A stretch of DNA of 39,507 nucleotides from the NCBI GenBank assembly GCA_026260175.1, contig JAKCWW010000099.1, positions 202-39,708 of the forward strand, given 5' to 3'. The notes beneath the pieces are model-generated. The model was not told where the DNA came from, did not search any database, and was given only the letters and a program-made list of their open reading frames with translations. This document shows positions 26,604-39,380 of this stretch, in pieces (positions within the stretch are counted from its first letter, which is position 1; the number at the start of each line of letters is the position of its first letter). The position numbers and the translations under genes are program-made. Source of the stretch: Reticulitermes lucifugus (Eukaryota; Arthropoda; Insecta; Blattodea; Rhinotermitidae).

Positions 26604-26925
26604 ATCACTGTTTCTCGAACTAAATAGAGGAACCCCTAAAATAACTTTTCATACGCCGCGGAACCCCTGCCTATGAAAATGTTTACAGGCCAGTAAAAGC
26701 TGATAGCGGCGGGCGCAGTTCAGTTTTTGCTAAATTATTGTCAAGGAAACTTTTTCTAAAGAGCTGATATATATATATATCAACTTACACTGAAAAAAAA
26801 TTAATCGTATTTCGAGGGATATTTGGAATTATTGCCGCATTTCAAAATTTTTGTTTATTTATTCCACAATTTCTCGTGGAACCCTTGGTGGAAAAATCTG
26901 CCTATACTCTGAGTTGCTGATAGCA
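26604..26925. mobile_element. Possible degenerate hAT-like MITE
   Basis: The left end CACTGTTTCTCGAACT resembles hAT ends of the CAGTGTTTCTCAACC type. The interior repeats GAGGAACCCCT, CGCGGAACCCCTGCC and CGTGGAACCCTTGG are typical of such elements. The right end is unclear and no 8-bp target duplication was found. A (TA) palindrome sits at about 26766-26781. Confidence 0.35.
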
Positions 26926-28229
26926 TAGTTGAATAACTGCTTACAAAAATATATAGTTATACCTAAAATAAATTTTAGGCGTTGGTTTTATTTCCATATT
27001 GAGGTGAGCAGCCCCCAGTCCTCATTATTGGTCTATTAACAAATTTTGATATTATTCGTTTTAACACTTTTTTCAGTGATTATAATTAAAACAACCTCTG
27101 TCGCTAATTAGTGGCAGCGTTTTCTTTTCAGTGCCTGAATATTAGGCTAATCGCTAGATTATCGTCATTGCTTGCAGTACGTCTAACTGTCGAAGAGTCC
27201 TTTATGTCAACTGTATTTCAGAAAACAGACAATGTCCATTATCACTTTGAACTAATATATCATTCCTTGTCAAAGACGTATAGAGAATCGTGCTCCAAGA
27301 AAAGATCATGAACTACTGAAGTGGCCGAGACTGATTTCATAAGAGGCACCTCATCTTAGCAGATCCCAGAAGAACGGACTGGAATGGTAATGAGGTTTGC
27401 ACATATCGTGTCGGAAAGTATCTCTCTAGATCTCCACACATCAGCAGCAACTTGGTTGCACAAATTCTTAACCTGTGCTTGCCGATGGTATTTTAAAAAA
27501 CTTGATTTGTGACATGAAGTCCGAACTTGACGTCAAATTGCAGATTTACCTCGTTACAAAGAAATAGGCGCTGCTACTAACAAATGGTTCTATAGGTGAA
27601 CACCTAATTACAAGACACACACTCATTTTACTCCATTCAATTAACTGCTTTCACGGATTCCCCATTGTTTGCAAATGTGGGTAAAATTAACGACGTGGCC
27701 TTTTAAGACGACATGCTGAAGGTTGGCGACGTTTGGAAGCCGCAGCTGAAATGGAAGAGCAGCTAGATCTAAAATAGTCGATAAAACAAATTGGAAGTAA
27801 AACCACAAGACAAAGGCCGGTAGGCTGCCTATTTGGTTCCTTATATACAGCTTACTGGGCTTTTAACATTGACTTAATTTCTATACTCACAGTGGGGCTA
27901 TAGCCCAACATGCCTCGGGATTCGAAACTACAACGTCTGGATCAGTGGGGTCAAGTCTGTGGAATGCAAGGTTAAAGAAATAACTACAGTGTGCTGTGCT
28001 ACATAAAATTGTCTATCTGATAAAGCATTTGTTTTTATAACAAAACATACACTTATTTCAGCTATGTGCTTTTCTCTTCATTTTTAACAGTTGGCAACAG
28101 CATTCATCTCAGCTAGTTATTTGCTGCAGCAGAGCTTGAAGTTCCGCCCTTTATTCTGTAATCAGCCCGCAGCTTTCAAATAGTATTTGTTCTTTGGTCT
28201 GACAACTATGTAAGTTCCTGGATCCCGCA
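26926..28229. other. Non-coding stretch, no recognised gene
   Basis: No supported exon, RNA gene or repeat. The 66-codon open frame at 27111-27311 has no recognisable motif. Confidence 0.4.
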
Positions 28230-28460
28230 GAACATCGCTGTAGCGTGCTTGGCGCTCGTGCTTCGTATTCAGGAGTTCCCGGGTTGAAATCTCGGCCAGC
28301 AGACCGCCTATACTGACTAAGGTGTTTCGCGAACTTCCTCAGTTGCTCTAGGCAATGCCGGTACAGTATTTCAAATTTGACCCCTACCGCCTCTTTCCAA
28401 ATCCTCTCCAGTTTATTGATCATCCTGTCCCTCGACGCTACTGGAGTTTATGCGTGAACT
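28230..28460 (+). repeat. tRNA-derived SINE
   Basis: The head has GCTGTAGCGTGCTTGGCGCT and a B-box-like GGGTTGAAATCTC near 28281. The body follows: GGCCAGCAGACC, CTGACTAAGGTGTTTCGCG, TTCCTCAGTTGCTCTAGGC, AATGCCGG and CTACCGCCTCTTTCC. Shared body motifs link it to 20.4, 20.6 and 26.0 kb. Confidence 0.65.
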
Positions 28461-28564
28461 CTGTTTTGCATAAGCCGTTAGGTATTAGTACTTTATCAAT
28501 TCTTTTATCAACATGGATGAACTGCGTTCAGTTCGTCTTTCTATGGCTTTTCTGTCCGTTTCCT

Positions 28565-28865
28565 GGCCCTGGCCTCCCCTAACTAGGGTTTTGAAACAAT
28601 AGTGTTTTGCGGGTTAGAGCTGTTAACCCTAAGCCTAGCCCTCAAACTGGAGGACCAGGATTTTATATCAGGGCTTACTCCTTTAGGGACACGCTTCGTC
28701 TAGCTCCTCGGCTGAGACTTGTCCGTCTTGGGTGACCCTGCTGGTATTTACACTTCCGCCGGCAAAGTCCCCAGCTTCTTTGGAGCCTGCAATCCTCCTC
28801 GCCCGGTCCTACATGGGCCTTCCTACAAGCGGTGTCCCCTTGGGAGGAAGTGCCCAGAATCACAA
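28565..28865. repeat. GC-rich interspersed repeat fragment, family not assigned
   Basis: This stretch is clearly more GC-rich than its surroundings and contains TTAACCCTAAGCCTAGCCCT, GGAGGACCAGG and GCTGAGACTTGTCCGTCTTG. The base composition and my recollection of similar insect repeats suggest a transposable-element fragment. Open frames on both strands have no domain. Confidence 0.35.
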
Positions 28866-30820
28866 AAATTATTTCGCCCGATTAAATACCTTAATGTGAT
28901 AGCTCTGACGAAAGGGAAGATGATAAGCGTCCATAAGACAACGTGTTTTAGAGTTTAATCTACATATTTCGAGTTCTAGAACTTTAGACCTCAGTAGGTC
29001 TTTCTTAGTCCACTTCCATACTAGGCAACACTCAAGTATACGGACTGAAAACCGTCACTAGCCATCCCTGAGGCGAAGGAATTGAAAAACGTCTGTAATG
29101 TACTGTAGTAGCGTGCAAATATCTCAGGAGTCTGTCTTTGCGGTTTTGTCGCTTACGTAATAAGGATGTATAATGTAAAGGTGTGGCATGTAATGTGAAC
29201 AGGGCAATATAAACAAGTGGAAATCTAGATACACTAACAGAGCGAAAGCGCCAAAACTATTACGTTATGCTTAAATTTCCCAACATCTGTAAATCAATAG
29301 CAAACAAAATAAAGGCATGGCAGTTCATGAAGCTCATGTTTTCAAGCCACAGAATTTGGAATGCTGCCATATTAATGCCCTTGAAGACGGGAATTAAAAC
29401 ATATAGGCCTATCTTTGAATTTATCCCTAGCAAAACAGGCCGCACCTTCATGTGAAATGGGACCAGTTGTTTAAAAGTGTACGATGGAATGGTGCCATAT
29501 TTGCGACATTTTGTCTAACTGTCCTATATTTTAAGAGTCAAAGTGTTAAATCGAAAACGTAATAGACTTATAACAAGCACATGATTGATGCTCGTATTTG
29601 GTGAAATTTCTCCTGTTTTCGCCATGCGCTCTGGGAAGGATGAATAATGATTGATGCGCTCTGTTTTCCTGCGATTAATAACTGTAACAAACCTCACATT
29701 ATACCTTAAACATCAAAATTCAATACAAAATGTTGAAATGGAAATTAACTTAATGTTTCTGCCTCTGTAGGTGCTCAAGAGCGAAAATGAATAACTTTAA
29801 CGACCTTCAAAATGTATTATTGCCTGATGACTTCAGTGTCAAACGCATTACTGGGCCATCAACAACAACAGTAAAATGTGGGCCTAAATTATTTCACTTG
29901 AAAAGTATTCCACTCGTTTAAGGGCCACTACTTTGAAATTATAAAGTGGCAAATAAAACAAACAACCGGGCTCTTCGGTCTGAAAGTCACAGCTGTAGCT
30001 GGGCCTTCACTTTTGCGTTGTTCCACTTTTTAAAAATTCTACACTTCTGACGCGCTAGAAATATAAATATTTATAGTAGATTAAACTGAGTCATATCTTA
30101 AATTTGTATTCATTATTAGTTGTACACTTTAAATGTAATTATTGGCAATATAGACTTCATAATTAATTGCCATAAATTCCGGGCTCATGTGATTTCAGCA
30201 AGGCAAGTACGTAGATTTAAGTGTATGTCAAAGTTTAACAAATTATAAGAAAATTACTTTGCCAAAATTTTAAACATTCTATATTTTGAACATATATCTA
30301 CTTTGCTACACTGCTCAAATTTGTATTTCCTAAGCACACTGAAAAAATTGTCATATTATTGGCTTTTGTAAATTTATAATATGTGCTTCAAGGGAAGCGT
30401 CATATTCAAGAAAACACAGAAGAAAATCCCAAGATAAAGCATTTCGGTTTTTAGCGGTAAATATTCTTTATACGTTTCATAAAAGCAATTTGTTATATCA
30501 GCTTATAAAATGAGTAATATAATTAGCTACACATAAAATATTGTGGGTGTGGTGTGTGATTTGCTCTCAGAGATTTTCCATACTGCAGTCCTGAAAATTT
30601 TATGGAAAACTCACGAACTGTTGTGCTGTAGAAAATTCCTCAGACAATTTACATTACAGTACTCAAATAGCAATCATAAGCCTATAGAGAAATGCGTGCA
30701 AATGTATTCTCTGGGTAACATGTCTTAATAATATGAAGACTACTTCTTATATGGACACTGTTTCATGTTCCTAGTTTCACGTCTCTTTCCACACGTTCTT
30801 CTGTTGACGGTATATAGACG
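28866..30820. other. Non-coding stretch, no recognised gene
   Basis: A weak CCTGATGA...CAAACGC string at about 29823-29853 resembles the hammerhead-like unit but lacks a proper GAAA. A GTCAAAGTGTTAA end near 29540 resembles the piggyBac MITE terminus. Neither is strong. AT-rich sequence fills the rest. Confidence 0.4.
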
Positions 30821-30824
30821 GTAA

Positions 30825-31065
30825 CATCTCAATGTAGTGCATAGACAAGAGCTGAACGATCGAGGAATTTTGGTTCAATTTCCGGCAGGGACATGAGATT
30901 ACTCTCTTCTCGAAAACGTTCAGGTCGTCTCTGAAGCCCACCCATCCTAATATTCGTAGTGATCGTGGGCTCTTTCCTGGAGAATAAAGCGACCGGAACC
31001 TGAAATTGAACACTCACCTTTATCTACTGGCAGTGCTGAAATTAACAATGCCTGCATGGCACGTT
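30825..31065 (+). repeat. SINE copy 2 of the 2.8/34.6-kb family
   Basis: The body shows CTCGAAAACGTTCAGGTCGT, then GAAGCCCACCCATCCTAAT, then GGGCTCTTTCCTGGAGAATA, AGCGACCGGAACCTGAA, ACTCACCTTTATCTACTGGC and AGTGCTGAAATTAACAATGC. The same ordered blocks are in the 34.5-kb copy. The tRNA-like head (about 30840-30890, with a degraded GGTTCAATTTCC B box) is weak. Confidence 0.6.
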
Positions 31066-34000
31066 TAGAAACAATTTTACTCTGCTTTACTTTATATTAC
31101 GTCTCTTGGGATTTCATGTCTCAAATCATCATTTCACATACACCAGTCCGGACGAAGTCCTCTGTAACAAATAGAGAATCGACTTGACCATATTTTCTTC
31201 CTGTGGCTGGTGTATCCTACCTTTCTAAACGGCACGACTGAGCTAAGACTTCGTGTAGGTAGAACAAAACCAAACGGGATCGTTCTCCTATTCCCCTTAG
31301 GGTGAAACTTATGGGATATAAAGGACTAGTAACGATTACTTTCCCCAGACATTGAATATGGCATCTTCTTCTTTCTACTGACAAGCTACGGCTAGTTTGT
31401 GTTTGCACAATAGGCCTGTAATAATATTATTTAAATATTTACGATTGCAGTGGATAAAAAATTCCCAAATTGACACAGCCTACACGAGACCTTTGGCTCA
31501 TAGAAACACCAATCTGTCGCCTGCTGCTGATAAGCTTTATTGCCATTATTATCAAAGGATTACTGTCAAAACAACTCAGAATCTATCATTCGATAATCGG
31601 ACCTAAGTTAAATATTTTAAGATAAGACAAAGTCAATAGAGCCTCTATGTCCTCTGTGTTTAGATATGAATTGTTTTAAGAAATTCCGATTCGATATTTC
31701 GCTCTGTGCTGTTCTGATTATAATCACATAACATCAGAATAATTTGAGTGACAGATAAAGGATTAACCGAAGTATGTTTCAAGATAGAGTGAAATGCCAT
31801 TTTAATTGTTTTTACAGCAGCAGGGAACATCCAAAAGTTGCGCGTGGAGGATACGACATCCACATGTAGGTGGTAGTATCGAATACTCTATGTTGAATGT
31901 ACATTTGCGGATATCTGAACGAAGATCTTCCTCCAGCCTAAAGATTGAACAGGCTCTAACGACACCTCACAATAAAGAAACTAGCGTACTGCGAAACCTT
32001 ACAGAGGAATCTTGTGAATACGATAATGAATCTGAGGTTTCCAATAAAAGGCCAGTACATGTCATGGAGATAAATTTGCCTTCCCCTGGAATCTTCAATC
32101 AGCTATCCAGTTCGCAAGCCTATTTTTTTTTTGCGATGCTTGAATTTGGCAAAACGCCGACTACTCCACAAAGAAGTGTTTTGTGAGGTATGGACGATAG
32201 ATATGGAAATAACACTTATGGCACTTTCAGTATACTACAATTGGTAAATATTTCATGCTATTTTCGAAAAGCTGGAATAATAGACTGCAAAGGAAAATTT
32301 AATGTCAGATATGGTAACATGATTTTAATCATTCTTACTAAAACGTTCCACTCTTTACCACGTTAAACGGGAAAACAAAATCCCTTCATCGCGGGCCGAA
32401 CATTTTTTCAATGTCTAGGGCAAAAGTGAGTATATTATGAATGTAGTTACATCAAGAAATTCAAGTCTATTCCATGTGCATGCTTGCGCTGCTCTTTTGT
32501 CGTGACTGCATCAGGGAAAGAATGAAGAAACAAGTCAGCCTAAACTCAGAGGTTAACAATTTCTCACGAGGAAACATAGACATATCTCGAACGTATGTAA
32601 TACGGAAAGCAACCGACTGGCCTAATGAGAACACGTGACATTTTTAATGACTCAAGAAAGGAATTTTCGTGAATTTAATTTTTTCTGTTGACTCCGTTAA
32701 ATATGTTAATGTTATGGTGTCCGGTTTAGAATTTGAAGATTTATGAATTTCGCGCCGAATAATCGAAGCCTCAGTCGTAAATGAACGCGACTGTACTATA
32801 TTGAGGGGCAATAAGGAAATTTTCATGTTATTTTTATGGTTGTCTTGATCTCTTCTCTTTCAACGCGAATTTTCAACAAAGTTGCTCCAGACGTCAGGGG
32901 CATCAAAACCAAGTCCTACTTGGACCAACAGAATAAATCTGAAAATTAATGGTTCTCGCACGTCGCTTTAATGGCGGATACTTCAAAACGATTCCATACA
33001 TAAATTCAGATAATTGTTGTGTTTTATTTAATTAAGTGAAACTTAAATCCCTTTAATACGCAAATTCAGATTACACTAGTAGAAGTCCTAAAGGTCAATT
33101 CTAAATTCCACATATGTTTCCGATTTATAAACCATTGCAAACTTAATTTCGGTTATTTCCAATTCGGCCCCTTCGGCATTCTATTCACTACTATGAAAAG
33201 TACACATGAAATTGTCTTTAAATTAATATTAAATTATTCATTTCATATACGCCCATCAGCATGAGAAACCTGGCTCTTCAATTCTGTGCAATGTGCACTG
33301 TCCACAATCAACAATTCTCAAAGCACAGCTCTTTCCTTCTACACGTCTGTAGGTCTAAGCCTCAGATCCTACACCCTTTACGTGTGGCGACTAAGGCACT
33401 TATCTGTAAAATGCCTTGAAGTAAGGCACAGAGACATCTATTTCTCTTCGCTGTATCGACCAGTAATCGTCGTGATGTGCATGACGATGCCTCTGTACCA
33501 GCCCACGGCTGCCTCCGGCATCAGCGTGTAATTGTTTCCGCTATAAACTTCCAAAAATATCTTTACATTATGAAGGCCGTGCCCTTATAAGACTGGTGGA
33601 GACTGTCCTTTGTCGTGAGGCTTTTGCACTGCCCCACCATATTGAGGTGTCTGTACTCTTCTTGTCATCCTTCAGAAGCTGCTGTTCGATCAATGTTCAT
33701 ATGCATGACCACAAATACAGAAATTCGAATTTTAGTTAGAGAGATTAACTAACCAACATCTCCATTGAATATGCGCTTGCTGTCATTAGTTGAACATTAA
33801 AATAGCTTCGTTCTCATCCTATAATAACACGAAATACGAAATTCCTCCTTTTCTCCACCTCTGATCAGGATGTTAGGAGAACCATAATTGATTTTTATAG
33901 TAAGTAAAAAAAGAAACATATGCACGTGAAGATTGGGGTCGTGTGGGATGTGACACCGAGTAATGTGAGAGATGTCAAAGATTTGGAGGAAAATGTATGG

Positions 34001-34504
34001 CTTCACATGCCAGATAATCGACATATTTCTATTCACAACCGTGAGAACACCAAATATCACATATGTAAGATTAAAATGTGGCTCAAGTATCAGGAATATT
34101 CTCTTTGAAAAAAGTAAGTACAGAGAGACAGTGCTGTTAAGTAGATGACGTGGAAAAGCATGTAAGGAAAAGTAGTGAAGCTAGAGCCCTTTGTGGATGG
34201 TACGAGTTGTCGCTCATAACCTAACGTACAATAAGCCTGTTCAAAATACAGATGTGAAATATCTGCAGCATATTTTACGAAATAACAACTAATACCGCAG
34301 TCTGTCTTATTATAAGATACTTTGCAAATTCAGAACTAAGAAGTGAGGCCAGGTTGACACTTGTCTACAGTACTAGACAAGCAAATCTGCAGTAGATTAA
34401 TTGGCTAGTAAGACAGCAAAAACCATAAGTTTAGAACTACTCATGCCAGATTTGGTACAAGGAAGAACGAAAGGATTCTATAGATGAAAAAATATATAGT
34501 TATT
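31066..34504. other. Non-coding stretch, no recognised gene
   Basis: Many short open frames on both strands, the longest 126 codons at 31806-32186, lack any recognised motif or splice context. No repeat family was recognised. Confidence 0.4.
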
Positions 34505-34514
34505 TCTCATCGTA

Positions 34515-34800
34515 TGGAGCCTGGATATCTCAGTACAGTAATTCGGCTAAGAGCTGCGCGGCGAAGCAAAAAGTCCTCGACTTCTTGCAGGGGAGATACG
34601 TGTTTCTCTTCTCAAAAGCGTCCAGACTGGCCCTACAGCCCACCCAGCCTCCTATTCAATGGGTACCGAACCTCTTTCCGCAGAGGTAAAAAGGCCGTTC
34701 CGTGAAGCTAACCAATCATTTCCGTCTAGTTGTGGGGTTAAGAATGCATGCAGCTAAAATTCTACCGCCCCATACAGGCCTACCTTCATGGCTTATAAAT
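34515..34800 (+). repeat. tRNA-derived SINE copy 3, most complete
   Basis: A degraded tRNA-like head (GGATATCTCAGTACAG, GGCTAAGAGCTGCGCGGCGA) at about 34522-34565 is followed by TCTTCTCAAAAGCGTCCAG, ACAGCCCACCCAGCCTCCTA, ATGGGTACCGAACC, GAGGTAAAAAGGCCG, TCCGTGAAGCTAACC and TTCATGGCTTATAAATTTC. It provides the reference order for the copies at 2.8 and 30.9 kb. Confidence 0.65.
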
Positions 34801-35469
34801 TTCTACCTTTACTTCTCTCAGCAACTATGCCATGTAGACCTACGTAAATAGTGACTAAACCTGGCTTGGAAACGTGACATCAGAACGTATACAGTCTTTT
34901 TAAAACCAAATTCCGCGCTATAATTTTACACAGACATTGACCTTGGGACGAAAATTTCTCCACTTGTCGTACTCTCAGTATTTGTCTATAAGACCATATT
35001 TCGGAAAGAGTGAAAGAGCGGTATGATTGGACATATTATGAGATAAATAAATACACATACATATACGTATTTAGTGAGTAATGTTTCTACGAGTTGTTTT
35101 TATTTCCAACCGAAAGATCCTTTATACCAGAAGTCATCACTTTGCAGACTTAGTAAGGCTTTAAAAATGACAATTAACGTAAATGAGGCCTAAACTTAAA
35201 TATTAATTCCGTACTGCACAGTAAACATATTCTATCTCCACTAAAAAATCAACCAATTAATGCTGTAGAGGGAAGCACTAGTTATTTTAGATATAAAACA
35301 CAGAGACACCCTGTGAGATGACGTGTCGAATTTCCGATGATCAAACACCAGGATTTATGTTGTGAAATTTCATTCTTTTCACATATCCTTGGCATTGTAA
35401 AAAATAACTAGAAATTATACAGGAGCCTAGATAGTATATTGAAGGAATAAAGCTAGGTAAAGTTCTCCC

Positions 35470-35768
35470 TGTAGGCCTACAAGCTTGGACAGGCCCTTAG
35501 GTTTCCAGGAGGTTGAGGCTCCCAGAATTTCTAGACAATCGGCACATGAAAGTAGTAAGTTTGTCAGCCCTACGCACCAGTCGCTTTAACCCCCTAGGAG
35601 ATACCATTGGTATTCATTTCTGTTAGAGGCTGAGTCGACCCCAGGTCACTAGTGCAGCCGGAAGGATTAAGGCAATAAAAAATCCAAATGACCCTACCGG
35701 GAATCGAAGCCGCAAAATTCAGGCTTGTAGCGCAGTGCCTTAACAAACTGCGCCACCGCGTAACCCAT
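35470..35768 (-). repeat. tRNA-derived SINE, intact head
   Basis: The minus strand has an A box TGGCGCAGTTTG at 35755-35744 and a B box GGCTTCGATTCC at 35711-35700, with good tRNA spacing. Then come GGGTCATTTGGATTTTTTAT, CTTCCGGCTGCACTAGTGAC, ACTCAGCCTCTAACAGAAAT, GAATACCAATGG, GGGGGTTAAAGCGACTGG, GCGTAGGGCTGAC and, further, CATGTGCCGATTGTCTAG. It ends near CCTAAGGGCCTGTCCAAGC. The middle block (ACTCAGCCTC, ATGAATACC, GTTAAAGCGAC) is the counterpart of the central block of the 34.5-kb SINE. Confidence 0.75.
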
Positions 35769-38700
35769 ATTGAAAAAATAGGCTACATTATTTTCTATCC
35801 TAATTATAATCTTAACATTTCATGTTTTGCCGGAACTGGGAAAAAATTATGCCTTGTATAATGTTTATATATTTTTATTTTTATGAGTTAATCATAAACT
35901 TTACGTTTCGTAATGTGCGTAAACTGAGAAGTGGCACATAATGCCTAGGTACTATAAGTTACATAAGAGTTAAACGTATACTACATATAATACATATAGT
36001 AATAATATAATATATTATATATTTTATACGTATACTGATAATATACATTTTACTACTGTGCTTTAAAGGGCAAATCAGTTTTCGAAAGGACTGAATATCT
36101 TCCCAAACGTATTTTATTAGGTCTCCCTTACACTACATGGATTGGTAAAAACAACAGTTTTATGCATACCTTGTACACACATAGACTGAATTACGATACG
36201 TAATTTTACATTCCGTTGGCTCCAAACCTATTTCAGTTCTTCCACATATTAGAAGCTATTAGTTGTTTAAGAAATACTTTGTTTCATGAAGTTAGTTCCT
36301 ACAAAAATTTTCTATTTAAAACTCTATCCTGTAATCGTGATATTATAACATTTGATTCTGCTTGCCATATGAACACTTGGCAAAAATTTCAAATATTACA
36401 GCAATTGTACCACGTATATGAACATCAAGAGTCTTGAGAAAGTTGAATTGCATGCTGTTACCTTACGATGACGTATATTTGTATTACTGATGTGTAATTA
36501 CAACTAGCATCCACGTGCAATTAAAATTTTGCCTAGATCGTGACATCCCTTGAACAAATGCATACTTTCAGCCTCTAATTATTGCTGTATTGATAATGTA
36601 TACATCACGTCGGCTGCAGTAATATTGGTCAACGTAACGAAGTGTTCTTCTATGAGTCGCATGTTACCATGTTGCAAAGAAGAAAGTGTTTGGACATATC
36701 GGAAGAACATTTTATGGACTTAAATGAGACATGGTATGTGGATGGATTAAACAAAGTAACGTTTAATTACAGTTAAAGACATCTTGGGTTCATGTTCTAT
36801 CTCTATTGAAACGCACTTCCAATACCAACCCCTAGGACTCACTTTTCCTTCTTTCCCTTTAATTGCATCAAAGAAATTAAAAACTATCATGGAAAAGTAT
36901 CATAGTGAAGGTATATGTTCTAATTTCACTAATCACGTAATAAAATTCTAAGATTAAAGCATAAAAGAAATGTGAAAATGGAAGTCAGTAAATTAAGTGC
37001 TGGTTTGCCTCAGGAATCTATATTTCTTTATAACGTTCCTTCACGCCGATGAGAAATGAAGGGTGCAATGTTCAGAGGAACAAAGAGCGTGAAAATGAAA
37101 ATTAGGCAAAGAATAATCAAGGAAGTGCAGCACGTCTTCGAACATCTGGGTTCCTGTTTTGACTGCCGGCCAAGATGAATTACAGCAACGTGTCATTGAA
37201 TATACGTACGTATTTGGCCTCCCATGAGGTGATGCTGTAATACTCTTATTGCTTCTGGTAGTATGCCTGACCCTGCCTGCAGCGTTCCAAGCGTAGCGTG
37301 CGTACTGCGCACAACAGTCGCTGTTCATTATGCTACAAGCTATTTATTTCCAGCACATCGCTGCGTGAAAGGTTACATAGCGTTCGTCATGCATCATAAT
37401 ACGATATATATTTATGGATACGTAACGGGTAATATTTGTTTACTTCCTTTCAACGGAACTGTATTCCTTGTTTCAAATAACAAGGACCTGCCATGTCGAT
37501 TTTGCCTCCTTCGTTACAAGGTCTGTAGCAATACCTTGTATTACCTAAAGCCCTAGCATTATTTAAGAAGAAAAAAATCCGGTCGGAAATCAAAGTCTAC
37601 TCTCCTATTGCTTAGATTTCCTCTTATGCATATCTATTTTTCTTTTTGATTTTATATCTTTGAAGAATTTATTACTGAAGTACAAGTTCCCTAGGGCATA
37701 CATGTTCAGTACGTCTGACATTGCCTCAAAAATTGGCCTTTTCTTCATGTTTGTAATTATTGACTTATAAGCAATGAAGAAAGTGTAATGTGTTTGTCTC
37801 TGTCTCCGTATTAAGTATCGCACGCCTAGCGGCGATGGTTTTTTAATTATTATCATGCAGTCAAAAGCTAAAGATAATTTTTGCACAGAATTACACCCTT
37901 TTACAAGACCTGTTAACATACATCCTTTCAGGACCCTAAACTAGATTTCGCTGATGTCGCTCCCGCCTTACACATTCGAGTGTCTGTCCTGCTCTTATTG
38001 TTGATTGTCAGAAATTACGAGAAGGACGGCGTTTGAGTTCCTGCCGGTGGCATAATGCGCGTAAGATTTTCGTAAAAATCGGTGAAATGACCCAAATTTG
38101 AAATTCATGAAAAAGACAAACATCATGCTGATATCGGAAGCTTACTCCTTTCTTTTATAGAAATAAAAGTAGGCCAACATTTTTCTCAAAGTGCGGGCAT
38201 AACAACATTTTTATGAATTACAGGCAATTAAAAGCTTTCAGATCACTCAGTTCAGTTTCTAGATTCGTGTTCTTCAGTTGAAGACAGAGCTGTTTATGCA
38301 GTCTTTCACGAAAACGTTACCACTTACATGTGACTATTATTTGAGACACACAGCATCAAAAAACGTGTATGCAGTGACGTTATGTACGTACTGGACTTCA
38401 GGTAGGAGGTTATGTATGGTGTTTACGTCCTACTTTGACAATTGCTATGTTTTGCTCCACAGTTAACGCAGCAGGAATGCGACTAACCTTGCAGGAGCGG
38501 CATGGATGGAGTTCCATCAATAACCCGCAGTTGTGCAGAAGAAATTCAATAATTATTCCAACACGACAGAGACTGAGAAGTTCTGTGAGACGGGGAAGCG
38601 AGGAATAATTATTCTGGCAATTGTGGATACAGATTAAGTGTAGGAATGAAAGAGAACATTGTGTTTATTGAAGATACCAAGTAGCATAATTCGAGAAAAT

Positions 38701-39380
38701 CTGTGCACAAATTGATTTAGGAAACTGGAATAATTGTAAGTATGGCTTCGACATGACGATTATTAGAAAGGGCCTTCTAAGAGCCCGTTTCACATCAAAA
38801 CGTGTCGGAAACTGTCAGATGGAGGAAAAGAAGCCCGAGTCAAAACATGCGACATTGCCAACGTAGTTCGTGGGCCCAGATGTTGCCAAATCGACGATAT
38901 TCCTGATGAAGCCACTTAGCATGTAAATATTAAGGTGAATAAACAAAATGGGGAACCTTAATGACTCAAAATCCCAGTCTGCCCAGAACACGAAAGACAC
39001 TGATCCAAAGTGAACGTCCGGTGCGGCGTGACGACGATGTCATGTTGTCCTTCTTTTCCCAGACAGAAACATATCTGCTGCAGACGTTGCACTCATGCTT
39101 TAATGAATGTGTGGAGGATGAAATGCGTAGGAAGGAAGGCGACGGTTGCTTTCATTTGGACGGTGTACACCACATATTGCTTTGCGTGTGACGAAGCAAC
39201 TGATTGAAGTTTTTCCCTCGCGATTCGTTAGTTCTTTTTAATTTGGAAATACTGGAGAAAAATCAGTGATGGCGTGAATTGTTAGAATTTTGTATAACAA
39301 GAATTCCCTTCTCACTTCAGAAGGGGCTTAGTACGCTATGCCTTTTACTTCCTACAGTACAACAAAATCAATGACCTCTT
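35769..39380. other. Non-coding stretch, no recognised gene
   Basis: A very AT-rich tract lies at about 35975-36050. An inverted pair AATAATTATTCC/GGAATAATTATT lies at about 38550-38615. Open frames up to 104 codons have no recognised motif. Confidence 0.4.

Noticed and set aside
29823..29853. Further hammerhead-like unit starting CCTGATGA
   Set aside because: GAAA is replaced by CAAA, stem II is only about 3 bp and stem I does not pair convincingly.
31806..32186. 126-codon plus-strand frame, longest in the right part
   Set aside because: No recognised motif; composition resembles the surrounding non-coding DNA.
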